Assembly (NCBI RefSeq): GCF_031178445.1
Contig: NZ_JAPSIY010000002.1
Location: 186,001 to 250,000 of the forward strand
DNA: 64,000 nucleotides
Direction of reading: 5' to 3'
Source of the DNA: Microbacterium sp.
GTDB lineage: Bacteria > Actinomycetota > Actinomycetes > Actinomycetales > Microbacteriaceae
Shown piece by piece: positions 7,813 to 15,631 of this stretch. Position 1 is the stretch's first letter. Each line of letters begins with the position of its first letter. Below the pieces are notes generated by a model. It saw nothing but the letters and a program-made list of their open reading frames with translations, did not search any database and was not told the DNA's origin. The position numbers and the translations under genes were made by a program.

Positions 7813-8682
7813 ATGGCCGATTCACTCGCTCGTTCCTCGGTTCCGACCTCCACCACACTGCCGGCGTTGGCGTTCCTCGGTGCGGGGTCGATGGGAGGCG
7901 CGATCCTTCAGGGCGTGGTCGCGTCCGGCATCCGGCATGGCGGCATCGTCGCGACCAATCGCTCGGCCGAGAAGGCGCAGACGCTCGCGGGTGTCGACGG
8001 CGTGCGCAGCATCGCGCTCGCCGACGATCCGGCGGGGAACACGGATGCCGCCGCATCGGCGCGCATCGTGCTCGTGGGCGTGAAGCCGGCGATGGTTCCC
8101 GACCTGCTGCGCGAGATCGCCCCCGTCCTGCGCGATGATGCGATCGTCGTGAGCCTGGCCGCCGGTGTGACGCTCGCCACTTTCGCCGACGCGCTGGGGG
8201 AGCGGGCCAGCACGATCCGCTCGATGCCGAATACTCCAGCCACCGTCGGCAAAGCGGTCACCGGCATCGCGGCGGGACCCGCCGCGTCCGCAGAGGATGT
8301 CGCGCTCGTCCGCGCACTGTTCGAGACCGTGGGCGCCGTCATCGAGTTGCCCGAATCGCAGATCGACCCGCTGTCCACCGTCTCCGGATCGGGCCCCGCC
8401 TACGTGTTCCTGCTCATCGAGGAACTGACCAAGGCCGCCGTCGGCATGGGATTCTCGGAGGGCGATGCGCGCCTCATGGCAGAGCAGACGTTCATCGGGG
8501 CATCCGCTCTGCTCGCCGCATCCGGTGAGGATCCGGCAGAGCTGCGCCGTCGCGTGACGAGCCCCAAGGGCACCACCGAGCGTGCCGTGGCCGTGCTGCA
8601 GGAGGCGCGGCTCGACGACGTGTTCGCGCGCGCGACCGCAGCGGCGCTCGCCCGCGCCAGGGAGCTCGCCGCCGGCGGCTGA
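7813..8682 (+). CDS. proC: Pyrroline-5-carboxylate reductase
   Basis: A 289-residue NAD(P)H-dependent reductase for the last step of proline synthesis. The Rossmann motif GAGSMGG is at residues 23-29, followed by VGVKPAMV, the conserved RSMPNTPATVG segment, the SGSGPAYVF active-site loop and the C-terminal TSPKGTTERAV. The length is normal. The first ~18 residues are an unstructured extension, so a slightly later start is possible, but ATG 7813 sits at the right distance from TAGGAT and has GGAGGG directly before it. Confidence 0.95.
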   Translation: MADSLARSSVPTSTTLPALAFLGAGSMGGAILQGVVASGIRHGGIVATNRSAEKAQTLAGVDGVRSIALADDPAGNTDAAASARIVLVGVKPAMVPDLLREIAPVLRDDAIVVSLAAGVTLATFADALGERASTIRSMPNTPATVGKAVTGIAAGPAASAEDVALVRALFETVGAVIELPESQIDPLSTVSGSGPAYVFLLIEELTKAAVGMGFSEGDARLMAEQTFIGASALLAASGEDPAELRRRVTSPKGTTERAVAVLQEARLDDVFARATAAALARARELAAGG

Positions 8683-8684
8683 GC

Positions 8685-9356
8685 TCAGCGGTCGAGGCCG
8701 GCGAAGCGCTCGATGTCGCTGTTCGTGCCCGACACAATGATCAGATCGTGGTTGGTGACCACGGTGGTGGCCTCGGCATAGCGGAAGGGCTTGCCCGGAC
8801 TCTTCACACCCACCACGGTCACGTTGTACTTGGTGCGCACACCGGACTCGTTCAACCCGATGCCGCGGATGAACTTCGGCGGGTACATCTTGGCCAGCAC
8901 GAAGTCGTCGTCGAAGCGGATGAAGTCGAGCATCCGCCCGCTGACGAGGTGCGCGACGCGCTCGCCGGCCTCGCGCTCGGGATAGATGACGTGGTTGGCG
9001 CCGACGCGGGCGAGGATCTTGCCGTGCGACTGCGAGACGGCCTTCGCCCAGATCTGCGGCACCTTGAGGTCGACGAGGTTCGCGGTGATCAGCACGGACG
9101 CCTCGATCAGTGAACCGACGGCGACGACCGCGACCTGGAAGTCCTGGGCGCCGATCTGCCTCAGGGCGTCGATGTTGCGCGCATCGGCCTGCACGGTGTG
9201 GGTGACCCGCTCTGACCACTTCTGCACCAGGCCGAGGTCCTCGTCGATCGCGAGCACCTCGCGGTCGAGCCGGTCGAGCTCCCCGGCGCACGCCGCGCCG
9301 AAGCGTCCGAGTCCGATGACGAGCACCGGGGCGTCGCCCCGCACCATCTCAACCAA
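8685..9356 (-). CDS. KtrA/TrkA-type potassium uptake regulatory subunit
   Basis: A 223-residue RCK protein: a TrkA-N Rossmann domain with GLGRFG at 15-20 and the acidic AIDED at the end of strand 2, then a TrkA-C domain ending VSGTNSDIERFAGLDR. It gates the membrane subunit encoded just upstream in response to nucleotide binding. I chose the TTG at 9356 because AAAGG lies 7 nt before it; this overlaps the ktrB stop by 8 nt and implies translational coupling. An in-frame ATG at 9347 is the alternative start. Confidence 0.85.
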   Translation of the reverse strand: MVEMVRGDAPVLVIGLGRFGAACAGELDRLDREVLAIDEDLGLVQKWSERVTHTVQADARNIDALRQIGAQDFQVAVVAVGSLIEASVLITANLVDLKVPQIWAKAVSQSHGKILARVGANHVIYPEREAGERVAHLVSGRMLDFIRFDDDFVLAKMYPPKFIRGIGLNESGVRTKYNVTVVGVKSPGKPFRYAEATTVVTNHDLIIVSGTNSDIERFAGLDR

Positions 9357-10779
9357 CGATCGGCCTTTCGACGGGCAGCGAGTACAGCTGCGAACGGGAG
9401 GTCGCGGCGACCGCCGCGGCGAGAGTCACTGTACCAACGCGGCCCATGAAGATGGTCACGGCCATCACGTAGCTGGCGGAGTCGGGCAGCTCGGCGGTCA
9501 GGCCGGAGGTGAGCCCGACGGTGCCGAAGGCGGAGATCACGTCGAACAGCACGTCGATGATGTCGGCCTTCGTGATCTGGGCGATGATCACGGTCGACAC
9601 GGCGACGATCGTTGCGCCCCACGCGACGACCGAGAGCGCGACGCGCTGCACATCGGAGGGGATGCGGCGGCCGAAGGCCTCGACCGACTGGCGCCCCTTC
9701 GCCTCCGACCAGACGGCGATGGCCAGCACCGCGAGCGTCGTCACCTTGATGCCGCCGGCGGTGGATGCGGAACCGCCGCCCACGAACATGAGCATGCAGG
9801 CGACCAGCATCGAGGAGCCGTTCAGGTCGGCCATGTCGATCACGTTGAAGCCGCCCGAACGGGTCATCGCCGAGAGGAAGAGCGCGTTCATCGTCGTCTC
9901 GCCGGCGTCCATCGAGCCGAACGTGACGGGATTGTCGAACTCCAGCAGGAGGAAGACCCCGGCGCCGGCCACGAACAGCAGAGCCGTCGTGATGAGCGTG
10001 AGTTTGGTGTGCAGCGACCAGCGCTTCACGTGCCAGGCGTGCTTGGCGAGCGTGTAGATGACGGGGAAGCCGATGCTGCCCAGGAAGACGCTGATCATCA
10101 GGATGGTCAGCACGAGGTAGTCATCGGCGAAGACGGTCACTCCGCCGGCGTTCGGCGTGAAGCCGGTGTTCGTGAACGACATCGCGGCGTAGTACGGCGC
10201 CTCCCACAGAGCGGCGAACGGGTCGATGCCGGTCCAGATGAGCGCGGGGTACAGCAGCACGGCGACCACGCCCTCGATCACCAGCGTCGACAGCGCGACG
10301 GTGGTCAGCAGCTGGCCGACCTCTCCCAATCGCACGGTCTGGCTCTCGTTGACCGGGCCGCCGTGGGCGCGCATCGGGTTGGTGTCACCGGCGGCGAGGA
10401 GCTTCGCGCGCAGACCCAGCCGCTTGGAGATGACCAGGCCCATCAGCGAGGCGAGGGTCAGCACGCCCATACCGCCGATGTTCACGCCGATGAAGATCAG
10501 CACGTTGCCGAACGGCGACCAGTGGCTGCTCATGTCGACCGTGGAGAGTCCGGTGACGCAGATGGTCGACATCGCGGTGAAGAGCGCGTCGCTCAGCGGC
10601 GTGACCGTGCCCGAAGCCGAGGAGATGGGCAGGGAGAGCAGTGCGGTGAACAGCAGGATCAGCGCGGCGAAGATGACGATCACGAAGCGCGAGGGCGACG
10701 ATGTCACCACGTGCCGGACCGAGTGCCCCAGCCGCCCGAACCCGCCGCCGGGGGCGGACGCCGACATCATGCCCGACAT
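9349..10779 (-). CDS. KtrB/TrkH-type potassium transporter membrane subunit
   Basis: A 476-residue SKT-family cation channel/transporter. Four pore-loop segments supply the selectivity filter: CVTGLS, TNTGF, TRSGGF and GTVGLT, each between paired membrane helices. The N-terminus (about 30 residues) is cytoplasmic and glycine/serine rich. Start ATG 10779 has GGGAGG upstream. With the downstream RCK subunit it forms a Ktr system for K+ (possibly Na+-coupled) uptake and turgor control. Gene order membrane-then-RCK with overlapping ends indicates one operon. Confidence 0.9.
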   Translation of the reverse strand: MSGMMSASAPGGGFGRLGHSVRHVVTSSPSRFVIVIFAALILLFTALLSLPISSASGTVTPLSDALFTAMSTICVTGLSTVDMSSHWSPFGNVLIFIGVNIGGMGVLTLASLMGLVISKRLGLRAKLLAAGDTNPMRAHGGPVNESQTVRLGEVGQLLTTVALSTLVIEGVVAVLLYPALIWTGIDPFAALWEAPYYAAMSFTNTGFTPNAGGVTVFADDYLVLTILMISVFLGSIGFPVIYTLAKHAWHVKRWSLHTKLTLITTALLFVAGAGVFLLLEFDNPVTFGSMDAGETTMNALFLSAMTRSGGFNVIDMADLNGSSMLVACMLMFVGGGSASTAGGIKVTTLAVLAIAVWSEAKGRQSVEAFGRRIPSDVQRVALSVVAWGATIVAVSTVIIAQITKADIIDVLFDVISAFGTVGLTSGLTAELPDSASYVMAVTIFMGRVGTVTLAAAVAATSRSQLYSLPVERPIVG

Positions 10780-10850
10780 CGTCCTCCCTCAGTCAACCGC
10801 CGACGACCTTTCACCGAACCTCCGTCATGGTACTCCGCCCGCGCGCCGAC

Positions 10851-10856
10851 TACCCT
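10851..10856 (+). promoter_or_regulatory. -10 element, leaderless geometry (ArsR-type gene)
   Basis: TACCCT ends 6 nt before ATG 10863. Confidence 0.45.
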
Positions 10857-10862
10857 GATGGC

Positions 10863-11273
10863 ATGACCGACATCTTCGACGTGATCGCGGACGGCACGAG
10901 GCGGGACATCCTGCAGCTCCTGCTGGGCCGCTCGACGGAGAGCGATGCCGGCACGAGCGTGACCGAGATCGTCAGCGAACTCGGCATCAGCCAGCCGACG
11001 GTGTCGAAGCATCTGAAGGTGCTGCGCGATGCAGAGCTGGTGACGGTGCGCGAAGACGGCCAGCGTCGGTTCTACAGCCTGTCGGTGGCTCCGCTCGAGA
11101 CGGTCGACGACTGGCTGGTGCCGTTCCTCGTGGATGCGTACGGCGATCAGGCGCCCGACATCGACATCCCGTTCGCACCGCTGCCCGACGGAGCCGCGCA
11201 CGCGGCCGAGGTGGTCGGCCGCGCCGCGGCATCCGCAAAGCACGTGATGGCGAACGCGTTCAAGCGTCGCTGA
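10863..11273 (+). CDS. ArsR-family winged-helix regulator
   Basis: A 136-residue repressor-type protein. Residues ~5-80 are an ArsR winged helix: FDVIADGTRRDILQLL, the recognition region SQPTVSKHLKVLRD, and the beta-wing REDGQRRFYSLS. No paired cysteines mark a metal site, so the signal is probably not arsenic-type metal. The C-terminal ~50 residues are acidic then alanine-rich. It is divergent from ktrB (83 bp between starts), so control of potassium uptake is possible but unproven. The start fits the TACCCT box; the longer frame upstream is non-coding. Confidence 0.82.
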   Translation: MTDIFDVIADGTRRDILQLLLGRSTESDAGTSVTEIVSELGISQPTVSKHLKVLRDAELVTVREDGQRRFYSLSVAPLETVDDWLVPFLVDAYGDQAPDIDIPFAPLPDGAAHAAEVVGRAAASAKHVMANAFKRR

Positions 11274-11276
11274 ACG

Positions 11277-12092
11277 TCACCGTCTTCCCGCCTTGCGGCG
11301 GAAGAGCCACGCGCCCCACGCCACGGCGATGGCGAGGATGAGCACGCACCAGATCACGGCCCAGACCGGCTCCGAGTCGACCGTCGACCCCATCAGAAGC
11401 GAACGGATGCTTTCGACGATGGGAGTGATCGGCTGATGCTCGGCGACCGGGCGCAGCCAGTCCGGCATGCTCTCGACGGGCACGAAGGCGCTCGAGAGGT
11501 AGGGCAGGAACAGCAGGACGAAGCCGTAGCCGTTCGCGCCCTCGGGCGAGCCCGCGGCGAGACCGATGGCGGCGAAGAGATACGTGATCGCCAGGATGTA
11601 GAGGGCGATCAGCGCGGCCGTCAGTACCCACTCGCCCGGAGTCGCGGTGGGCCGGAAGCCGACGAGCACGCCGACGCCGATCACGATCGCGGTCGCCACG
11701 AGGTTCCGGATGAGGCTCGCCACGACGTGGCCGGTGAGCACGGCACCTGCACGCAGCGGCATGGTGCGGAAGCGGTCGATGATGCCGGTGCGCATGTCGT
11801 TGGCGACATAGACGGCCGTGGAGGCCGCGCCGAATCCGGCGCAGGTGAGGATGATGCCGGGCACGACGTAGTCGACGTAGGCGCCGGAGGGGTCGATCGC
11901 CCCGCCGAAGACCCAGGTGAACATGAGCATGAGCATCACGGGCAGCATGATCGCCATGAGCAGCGATTCGCCGTCGCGGATCGAGTGGCGCAGGCTGCGG
12001 CCGACGAAGACGAGCTCGGCGGTGGCGCCGCGCAGCCGCGGGCGGGCTGCGGGGACGGAGGGCGCCGTCGGCGCGGTGGTGATGGCGGTCAT
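11277..12092 (-). CDS. ABC-2 type multidrug exporter permease (DrrB-like)
   Basis: A 271-residue ABC-2 permease with six predicted membrane helices. The family glutamine/proline-rich segment appears as VVPGIILTCAGFGAASTAVY, and the last helix pair follows PITPIVESIRSLLMG. It exports a hydrophobic drug or lipid with the ATPase encoded immediately upstream; the two genes overlap by 4 bp (ATGA type). The neighbouring divergent TetR gene suggests substrate-induced expression. The substrate is unknown. Confidence 0.88.
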   Translation of the reverse strand: MTAITTAPTAPSVPAARPRLRGATAELVFVGRSLRHSIRDGESLLMAIMLPVMLMLMFTWVFGGAIDPSGAYVDYVVPGIILTCAGFGAASTAVYVANDMRTGIIDRFRTMPLRAGAVLTGHVVASLIRNLVATAIVIGVGVLVGFRPTATPGEWVLTAALIALYILAITYLFAAIGLAAGSPEGANGYGFVLLFLPYLSSAFVPVESMPDWLRPVAEHQPITPIVESIRSLLMGSTVDSEPVWAVIWCVLILAIAVAWGAWLFRRKAGRR

Positions 12093-13006
12093 GCGGACTC
12101 CTTGGCGGATGCGGCGCCGACGAGACGGTCGGCGCGGGAACGGTCGGATTCGGTCAGTGCGAGGAACACGTCGTCGAGGGTCGGGCGGTGCAGCGTCACG
12201 GTTCCCTTCGCGCCCTGTTCGTCGAGCTGATCGAGGGCTCGGCGCAGATCGGACAGCGTTCCGTCGGTCGGGATCCGTCGCAGCAACTCACCGGCTTCGT
12301 CATGGACCTCGACCGTGTCTCCGCCGACGCGGGCCTTCAGCTCGGTCGCGGTGCCGAGCGCGGCGATGCGCCCGTCGTGCAGCACGGCGATACGGTCTGC
12401 CAGCTGATCGGCCTCTTCGAGGTACTGCGTGGTGAGGAACACCGTGGTGCCGGCATCCGCCAGAGAGCGGATGATCTGCCACAGGTCGCGGCGGCTTCTT
12501 GTGTCGAGGCCTGTCGTGGGCTCGTCGAGGTACAGCACCTCGGGGGTCACGACGAAGCTGAGCGCAAGATCGAGTCTGCGCCGCATGCCTCCGGAGTAGG
12601 TGCGCACCAGGCGGGAGGCGGCTTCGGTGAGCCCGAATCGCTCGATGAGCTCTGCTGAGCGACGCTTCGCGGCTCGTGGAGTCAGGCCGGAGAGCCTTGC
12701 GAACATCACGACGTTCTCGGTGGCGGTCAGCGCGTCGTCCACGGCAGCCGATTGGCCGGTGAGGCTGATCCGCTGCTGGACGGCGACGGGATGGGTGCGC
12801 ACGTCGAATCCGGCGACGTGCACCGAGCCCGAGTCCGCTCGCGTGAGCGTGGTGAGGATGTTGATGGTCGTCGTCTTGCCCGCCCCGTTGGGGCCGAGCA
12901 GAGCGAAGACCTCTCCGCGGGCGACCGTGAGGTCGATCCCGTCGATGACGGTGTGATCGCCGAAGCGCTTGCGGAGGTCCCTGACGTCGATCGCGACTGC
13001 GGTCAT
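12089..13006 (-). CDS. ABC exporter ATP-binding protein (DrrA-like)
   Basis: A 305-residue ATPase with Walker A GPNGAGKT at 38-45, Q-loop in RISLTGQSAAVD, signature YSGGMRRRLDLA, Walker B VLYLDEPTTGLD, and the DrrA-type C-terminal domain ending with LDDVFLALTESDRS. It powers the adjacent ABC-2 permease. I chose ATG 13006, which has GAAAGGA upstream. An ATG 27 nt further upstream (13033) lacks a ribosome site and falls in the regulatory palindrome. Confidence 0.92.
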   Translation of the reverse strand: MTAVAIDVRDLRKRFGDHTVIDGIDLTVARGEVFALLGPNGAGKTTTINILTTLTRADSGSVHVAGFDVRTHPVAVQQRISLTGQSAAVDDALTATENVVMFARLSGLTPRAAKRRSAELIERFGLTEAASRLVRTYSGGMRRRLDLALSFVVTPEVLYLDEPTTGLDTRSRRDLWQIIRSLADAGTTVFLTTQYLEEADQLADRIAVLHDGRIAALGTATELKARVGGDTVEVHDEAGELLRRIPTDGTLSDLRRALDQLDEQGAKGTVTLHRPTLDDVFLALTESDRSRADRLVGAASAKESA

Positions 13007-13031
13007 GGGTCTTGTCCTTTCTGTGGAGGTC

Positions 13032-13083
13032 ATAAACTGTGTATGCCAGATACAATTGTGTATGACCATAGCACACGGTTTAT
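13032..13083. promoter_or_regulatory. AT-rich operator region between the drug exporter and tetR
   Basis: In a very GC-rich window this stretch is AT-rich and full of dyads. Outer arms 13032-13042 and 13073-13083 match at 10 of 11 positions. Inside lies GATACA-ATTG-TGTATG (13049-13064), a TetR-type palindrome, with a partial second half-site TGTATG at 13040-13045. The same palindrome class occurs before the MMPL operon near 33.55 kb. Likely the binding site of the divergent TetR protein, controlling both directions. Confidence 0.65.
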
Positions 13084-13097
13084 CAAATAAACAGAAG

Positions 13098-13103
13098 TAG
13101 GAT
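13098..13103 (+). promoter_or_regulatory. -10 element, leaderless geometry (tetR at 13.1 kb)
   Basis: TAGGAT ends 6 nt before ATG 13110 and lies 34 bp from the central palindrome. Confidence 0.45.
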
Positions 13104-13109
13104 GTCGGC

Positions 13110-14039
13110 ATGGCCGAGGAACTTCCCGAGCTCCCCAGGGGCATCGCACTGGCGTGGGGTGTCGCCGCGAACCCGCAGCGCGGGCCGAAGCGCGAGATGA
13201 GCGTGGAGCGGATCGTCGACGCCGCCGTCGAACTGGCCGATGCCGACGGACTCGGTGCCGTCTCGATGGCCGCAGTCGCCGCAAAGCTGGGCTTCACGCC
13301 GATGTCTCTGTACCGTTACGTCAGCGCGAAGGACGACCTTCTGCTGCTCATGCAGGAGCAGGCGACAGGTCTGCCGCCCGAGGAGCATCGTGAGCACGAG
13401 GGCTGGCGCGACAGGCTGCGCGCGCTGTTCGAGGCGCAGGTGCTCATCTACCTGCGCCATCCGTGGATCCTGTCGCTGCCCATCACCGGATCGCCGATCA
13501 CCCCCAACAGCTCGGCTTGGATCGACGCTGGCCTCGAGGCGCTCGCCGCGACGCCGCTCTCGGAGACGGAGCGCCTGGCGACCGCCCTGGCCATGACCGG
13601 TCACGCGCGCTGGTACGGCATGGTGCTGGCGGGATACGCGGACCAGGCGCGCACGAAGGGGCTGAGTGCGGACGAGGTCTCGGCCGAAGAAGCGGCGCTC
13701 TTCGATCGGGTCATCGTCGCGGAGGAGTTCCCCCATCTCCGCAGAGCCATCGATGCGGGCGTGTTTACCGCGGCCGACGATCCGTTCCGCTTCGCCATGG
13801 AGCGTCTGCTCGACGGCGTCGGCATGTACATCGACGCCCTCGAACGGGGCGACGCGCACGCGGCGGCCCCGGGATGGGTCGACCTCGACCCCGCAGAGCT
13901 CACCGGCGACAAGAAGTACCGCGAGGCGCAGAAGGCGGTGCGGGACGCCGAGAAGGCTCTGCGTGATGCGCGCAAGATCGAGCGCCAGGCCCGCAAGGAC
14001 GCGCTGGACCGCGCGGCGCGCGGCCGCCGCGATTCCTGA
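13110..14039 (+). CDS. TetR-family regulator with basic helical tail
   Basis: A 309-residue TetR-type protein. After a 28-residue proline/glycine-rich lead comes the TetR HTH (VSMAAVAAKLGFTPMSLYRYV) and a C-terminal ligand domain of the TetR_C_1 type (YLRHPWILSLPI, GHARWYGMVLAGYA). From about residue 262 it ends in a Lys/Arg/Ala-rich charged helix (EAQKAVRDAEKALRDARKIE) that is longer than in usual TetR proteins and may form a coiled coil or touch DNA. It faces the DrrAB-like exporter and is its likely repressor. Confidence 0.88.
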   Translation: MAEELPELPRGIALAWGVAANPQRGPKREMSVERIVDAAVELADADGLGAVSMAAVAAKLGFTPMSLYRYVSAKDDLLLLMQEQATGLPPEEHREHEGWRDRLRALFEAQVLIYLRHPWILSLPITGSPITPNSSAWIDAGLEALAATPLSETERLATALAMTGHARWYGMVLAGYADQARTKGLSADEVSAEEAALFDRVIVAEEFPHLRRAIDAGVFTAADDPFRFAMERLLDGVGMYIDALERGDAHAAAPGWVDLDPAELTGDKKYREAQKAVRDAEKALRDARKIERQARKDALDRAARGRRDS

Positions 14040-14105
14040 GGTGCCTGCCCGGCGCCGCCGCGCCCACGCCGGCGTGCGCCTCAGCACTCACACAGGTCAC
14101 AGCGG

Positions 14106-14135
14106 TTTACACGCGTCCCAGCTACCCCATAGAGT
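14106..14135 (+). promoter_or_regulatory. Promoter for the BldC-like gene
   Basis: TTTACA (14106-14111) and TAGAGT (14130-14135) are separated by 18 bp. The implied start leaves a leader of about 20 nt with an AAAGGGG-type ribosome site before ATG 14163. Confidence 0.6.
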
Positions 14136-14162
14136 GTGCATCAGCAGAAAGGGGTACGGGGG

Positions 14163-14354
14163 ATGCCCGATGTCCAAGACGTTCGATTCCTGACGGTGGC
14201 GGAGGTCGCCGAGCTGATGCGCGTATCGAAGATGACCGTGTACCGGCTCGTGCATTCCGGCGAGCTGCCGGCCATTCGGTTCGGCCGCAGTTACCGCGTG
14301 CCCGAGTCGGCCGTCACCGAGGCCCTGCGACGCCCGATCGCAGACGTCGGCTGA
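14163..14354 (+). CDS. BldC-like excisionase-family DNA-binding protein
   Basis: A 63-residue MerR-like helix-turn-helix protein: FLTVAEVAELMRVSKMTVYR is the HTH and AIRFGRSYRVPESAV the beta-wing with the conserved R-x-G-R-x-Y-R. Stand-alone proteins of this kind in actinobacteria resemble BldC and bind direct repeats cooperatively. It sits just upstream of the bS22 gene, a frequent actinobacterial arrangement as far as I know. Start ATG 14163 is chosen because it directly follows the purine-rich ribosome site; an in-frame ATG at 14136 would overlap the promoter -10. Confidence 0.85.
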   Translation: MPDVQDVRFLTVAEVAELMRVSKMTVYRLVHSGELPAIRFGRSYRVPESAVTEALRRPIADVG

Positions 14355-14399
14355 CGCGCCCTCGCGCAGCGGTGGTCCGGGTACGGTCCGCGGGTTTGC

Positions 14400-14405
14400 T
14401 AGAAT
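14400..14405 (+). promoter_or_regulatory. Extended -10 promoter for bS22
   Basis: TGC directly before TAGAAT (TGCTAGAAT) gives an extended -10 with no recognisable -35. The predicted leader is about 70 nt to GTG 14482. Confidence 0.5.
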
Positions 14406-14481
14406 CATCCGAGGCATTTTCCGTGCCCGTACCCGGGTGTCCGACCGCGTGGCATCCAGCCCCTGACTTAGTGAGGTTTCC

Positions 14482-14580
14482 GTGGGTTCTGTCATCAAGA
14501 AGCGCCGCAAGCGCATGGCGAAGAAGAAGCACCGCAAGCTGCTTCGCAAGACTCGCCACCAGCGCCGCAACAAGAAGTAA
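14482..14580 (+). CDS. Small basic ribosomal protein bS22 (AURKAIP1/COX24 domain)
   Basis: A 32-residue, extremely basic peptide starting at GTG. It begins MGSVIKKRRKRMAKKKHRK and ends RQRR-type (HQRRNKK). This matches the actinobacterial 30S subunit protein bS22, which carries the AURKAIP1/COX24 domain. It is too short for ordinary gene callers. A GTGAGG ribosome site precedes it and a strong hairpin terminator follows. Confidence 0.9.
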   Translation: MGSVIKKRRKRMAKKKHRKLLRKTRHQRRNKK

Positions 14581-14594
14581 GCGGCACGACACCG

Positions 14595-14618
14595 AGCGCC
14601 TGTCTCCGGACGGGCGCT
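14595..14618 (+). terminator. Hairpin terminator after bS22
   Basis: AGCGCCTGTC / GACGGGCGCT arms (10 bp, one G-T type mismatch) around TCCG, followed by TTGTGT. It lies 14 nt after the bS22 stop. Confidence 0.75.
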
Positions 14619-14655
14619 TTGTGTCTGCGCGCGCCGCGACGCCGAGGAGGAAACC

Positions 14656-14949
14656 ATGAAGTCGATCACCGTCGAACAGCTCGCCGGACGCTCAGGCGTG
14701 CCGCTCATCGACGTACGTGAACGGGACGAGTTCGCTGCCGGGCACGTTCCGGGGGCCGTGAACCTGCCGCTGTCCGAACTCGGCGCACGGCTGGGCGAGC
14801 TGCCCGCCGAGGCCTTCGACGTGATCTGCCAGGTCGGCGGTCGCTCCGCGCGTGCCGTGCAGGCGCTCGAGGCCCGCGGCTTCGACGCGACGAACGTCGA
14901 GGGAGGCACCGGCGAATGGATCGCCCAGGGCCGCCCGGTGGCGCAGTGA
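14656..14949 (+). CDS. Rhodanese-like domain protein
   Basis: A 97-residue single rhodanese domain: LIDVRERDEFAAGHVPGAVN (CH2-A type) and the active-site loop CQVGGRSARA with the catalytic cysteine present, then TNVEGGTGEW. It probably carries a persulfide for sulfur transfer or redox signalling in the cytoplasm. AGGAGG lies just before the ATG. Its stop overlaps the GTG of the next gene (GTGA), so the three genes rhodanese, glutaredoxin-like and Dabb are translated as a coupled set. Confidence 0.88.
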   Translation: MKSITVEQLAGRSGVPLIDVRERDEFAAGHVPGAVNLPLSELGARLGELPAEAFDVICQVGGRSARAVQALEARGFDATNVEGGTGEWIAQGRPVAQ

Positions 14950-15209
14950 CCACTCTCACGCTGATCGGCAAGCCCGACTGCCACCTCTGCGACGTCGCGT
15001 CCGAGGTCGTCGACGCGGTCATCGCCGAGCTGCCCGACGCCGCGGCCGATGGCATCGAGGTCGTGGAGCGCTCGATCGCCGACGATCCCGCACTGTACGA
15101 GCTGTGGTGGGAGAAGATCCCGGTCGTGTTGATCGACGACCGTCTGCACGCGCACTGGCGCGTCTCACCCGAGCGACTGCGCTCCGCCCTCGAGGAGGCG
15201 ACCCGATGA
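14946..15209 (+). CDS. Glutaredoxin-like protein (DUF836 type)
   Basis: An 87-residue thioredoxin-fold protein beginning with GTG. The redox motif CHLC follows TLIGKPD, and the cis-proline lies in WEKIPVVLIDDRLHAHWR, the wording typical of the DUF836/glutaredoxin-like family. It is likely a thiol-disulfide or persulfide partner of the rhodanese encoded upstream, with which it overlaps by 4 bp; its own stop overlaps the ATG of the next gene. Confidence 0.85.
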   Translation: MTTLTLIGKPDCHLCDVASEVVDAVIAELPDAAADGIEVVERSIADDPALYELWWEKIPVVLIDDRLHAHWRVSPERLRSALEEATR

Positions 15210-15508
15210 GCATCCGTCACGTGGTGATGTGGAAGATGAATGGAGCGGACGCCGCAGAGCGTGCCGCGCAGGCCGCAGAGGTCGCCCGCCGCCTGAACGC
15301 CCTCGACGGCGTGGTGCCGACGCTCCGGTCGATCTCGGTCGGTGCCGAGGCGGTCTATCCCGACGTGAACTGGGATGCGGTGCTGGTCGCGGAGTTCGAT
15401 TCCGTCGTGGATCTCGAGGCGTACCAGGTGCACCCCGCTCATGAGGAGGTCGTGGCGTACGTGCGCTCGGTCGCGGCCGCTCGGGCGGCGGTCGACGTCG
15501 AGTTCTGA
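15206..15508 (+). CDS. Dabb (stress-responsive alpha/beta barrel) protein
   Basis: A 100-residue ferredoxin-like alpha/beta barrel protein. The N-terminus IRHVVMWKM and the later EFDSVVDLEAYQVHPAHEEV are the Dabb signature. Members form small dimers; some are stress-induced, others act on polyketides, so no specific reaction can be assigned. Its ATG overlaps the previous stop (ATGA). Confidence 0.85.
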   Translation: MSIRHVVMWKMNGADAAERAAQAAEVARRLNALDGVVPTLRSISVGAEAVYPDVNWDAVLVAEFDSVVDLEAYQVHPAHEEVVAYVRSVAAARAAVDVEF

Positions 15509-15631
15509 CCTGCGACTTGCAACCCAACCGTGACCCGTGCGAAGGCCGGCGGTGCATCGCATCCTGCCGCGTCGTGTCAAGATGATTCCCAACCCGTACC
15601 CGGCTGAAAGCCCAGTCCCGCAGGAGTGACC

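Noticed and set aside
13007-13033. Alternative ATG at 13033 for the DrrA-like ATPase
   Set aside because: It lacks a ribosome site and falls in the operator; GAAAGGA precedes ATG 13006.
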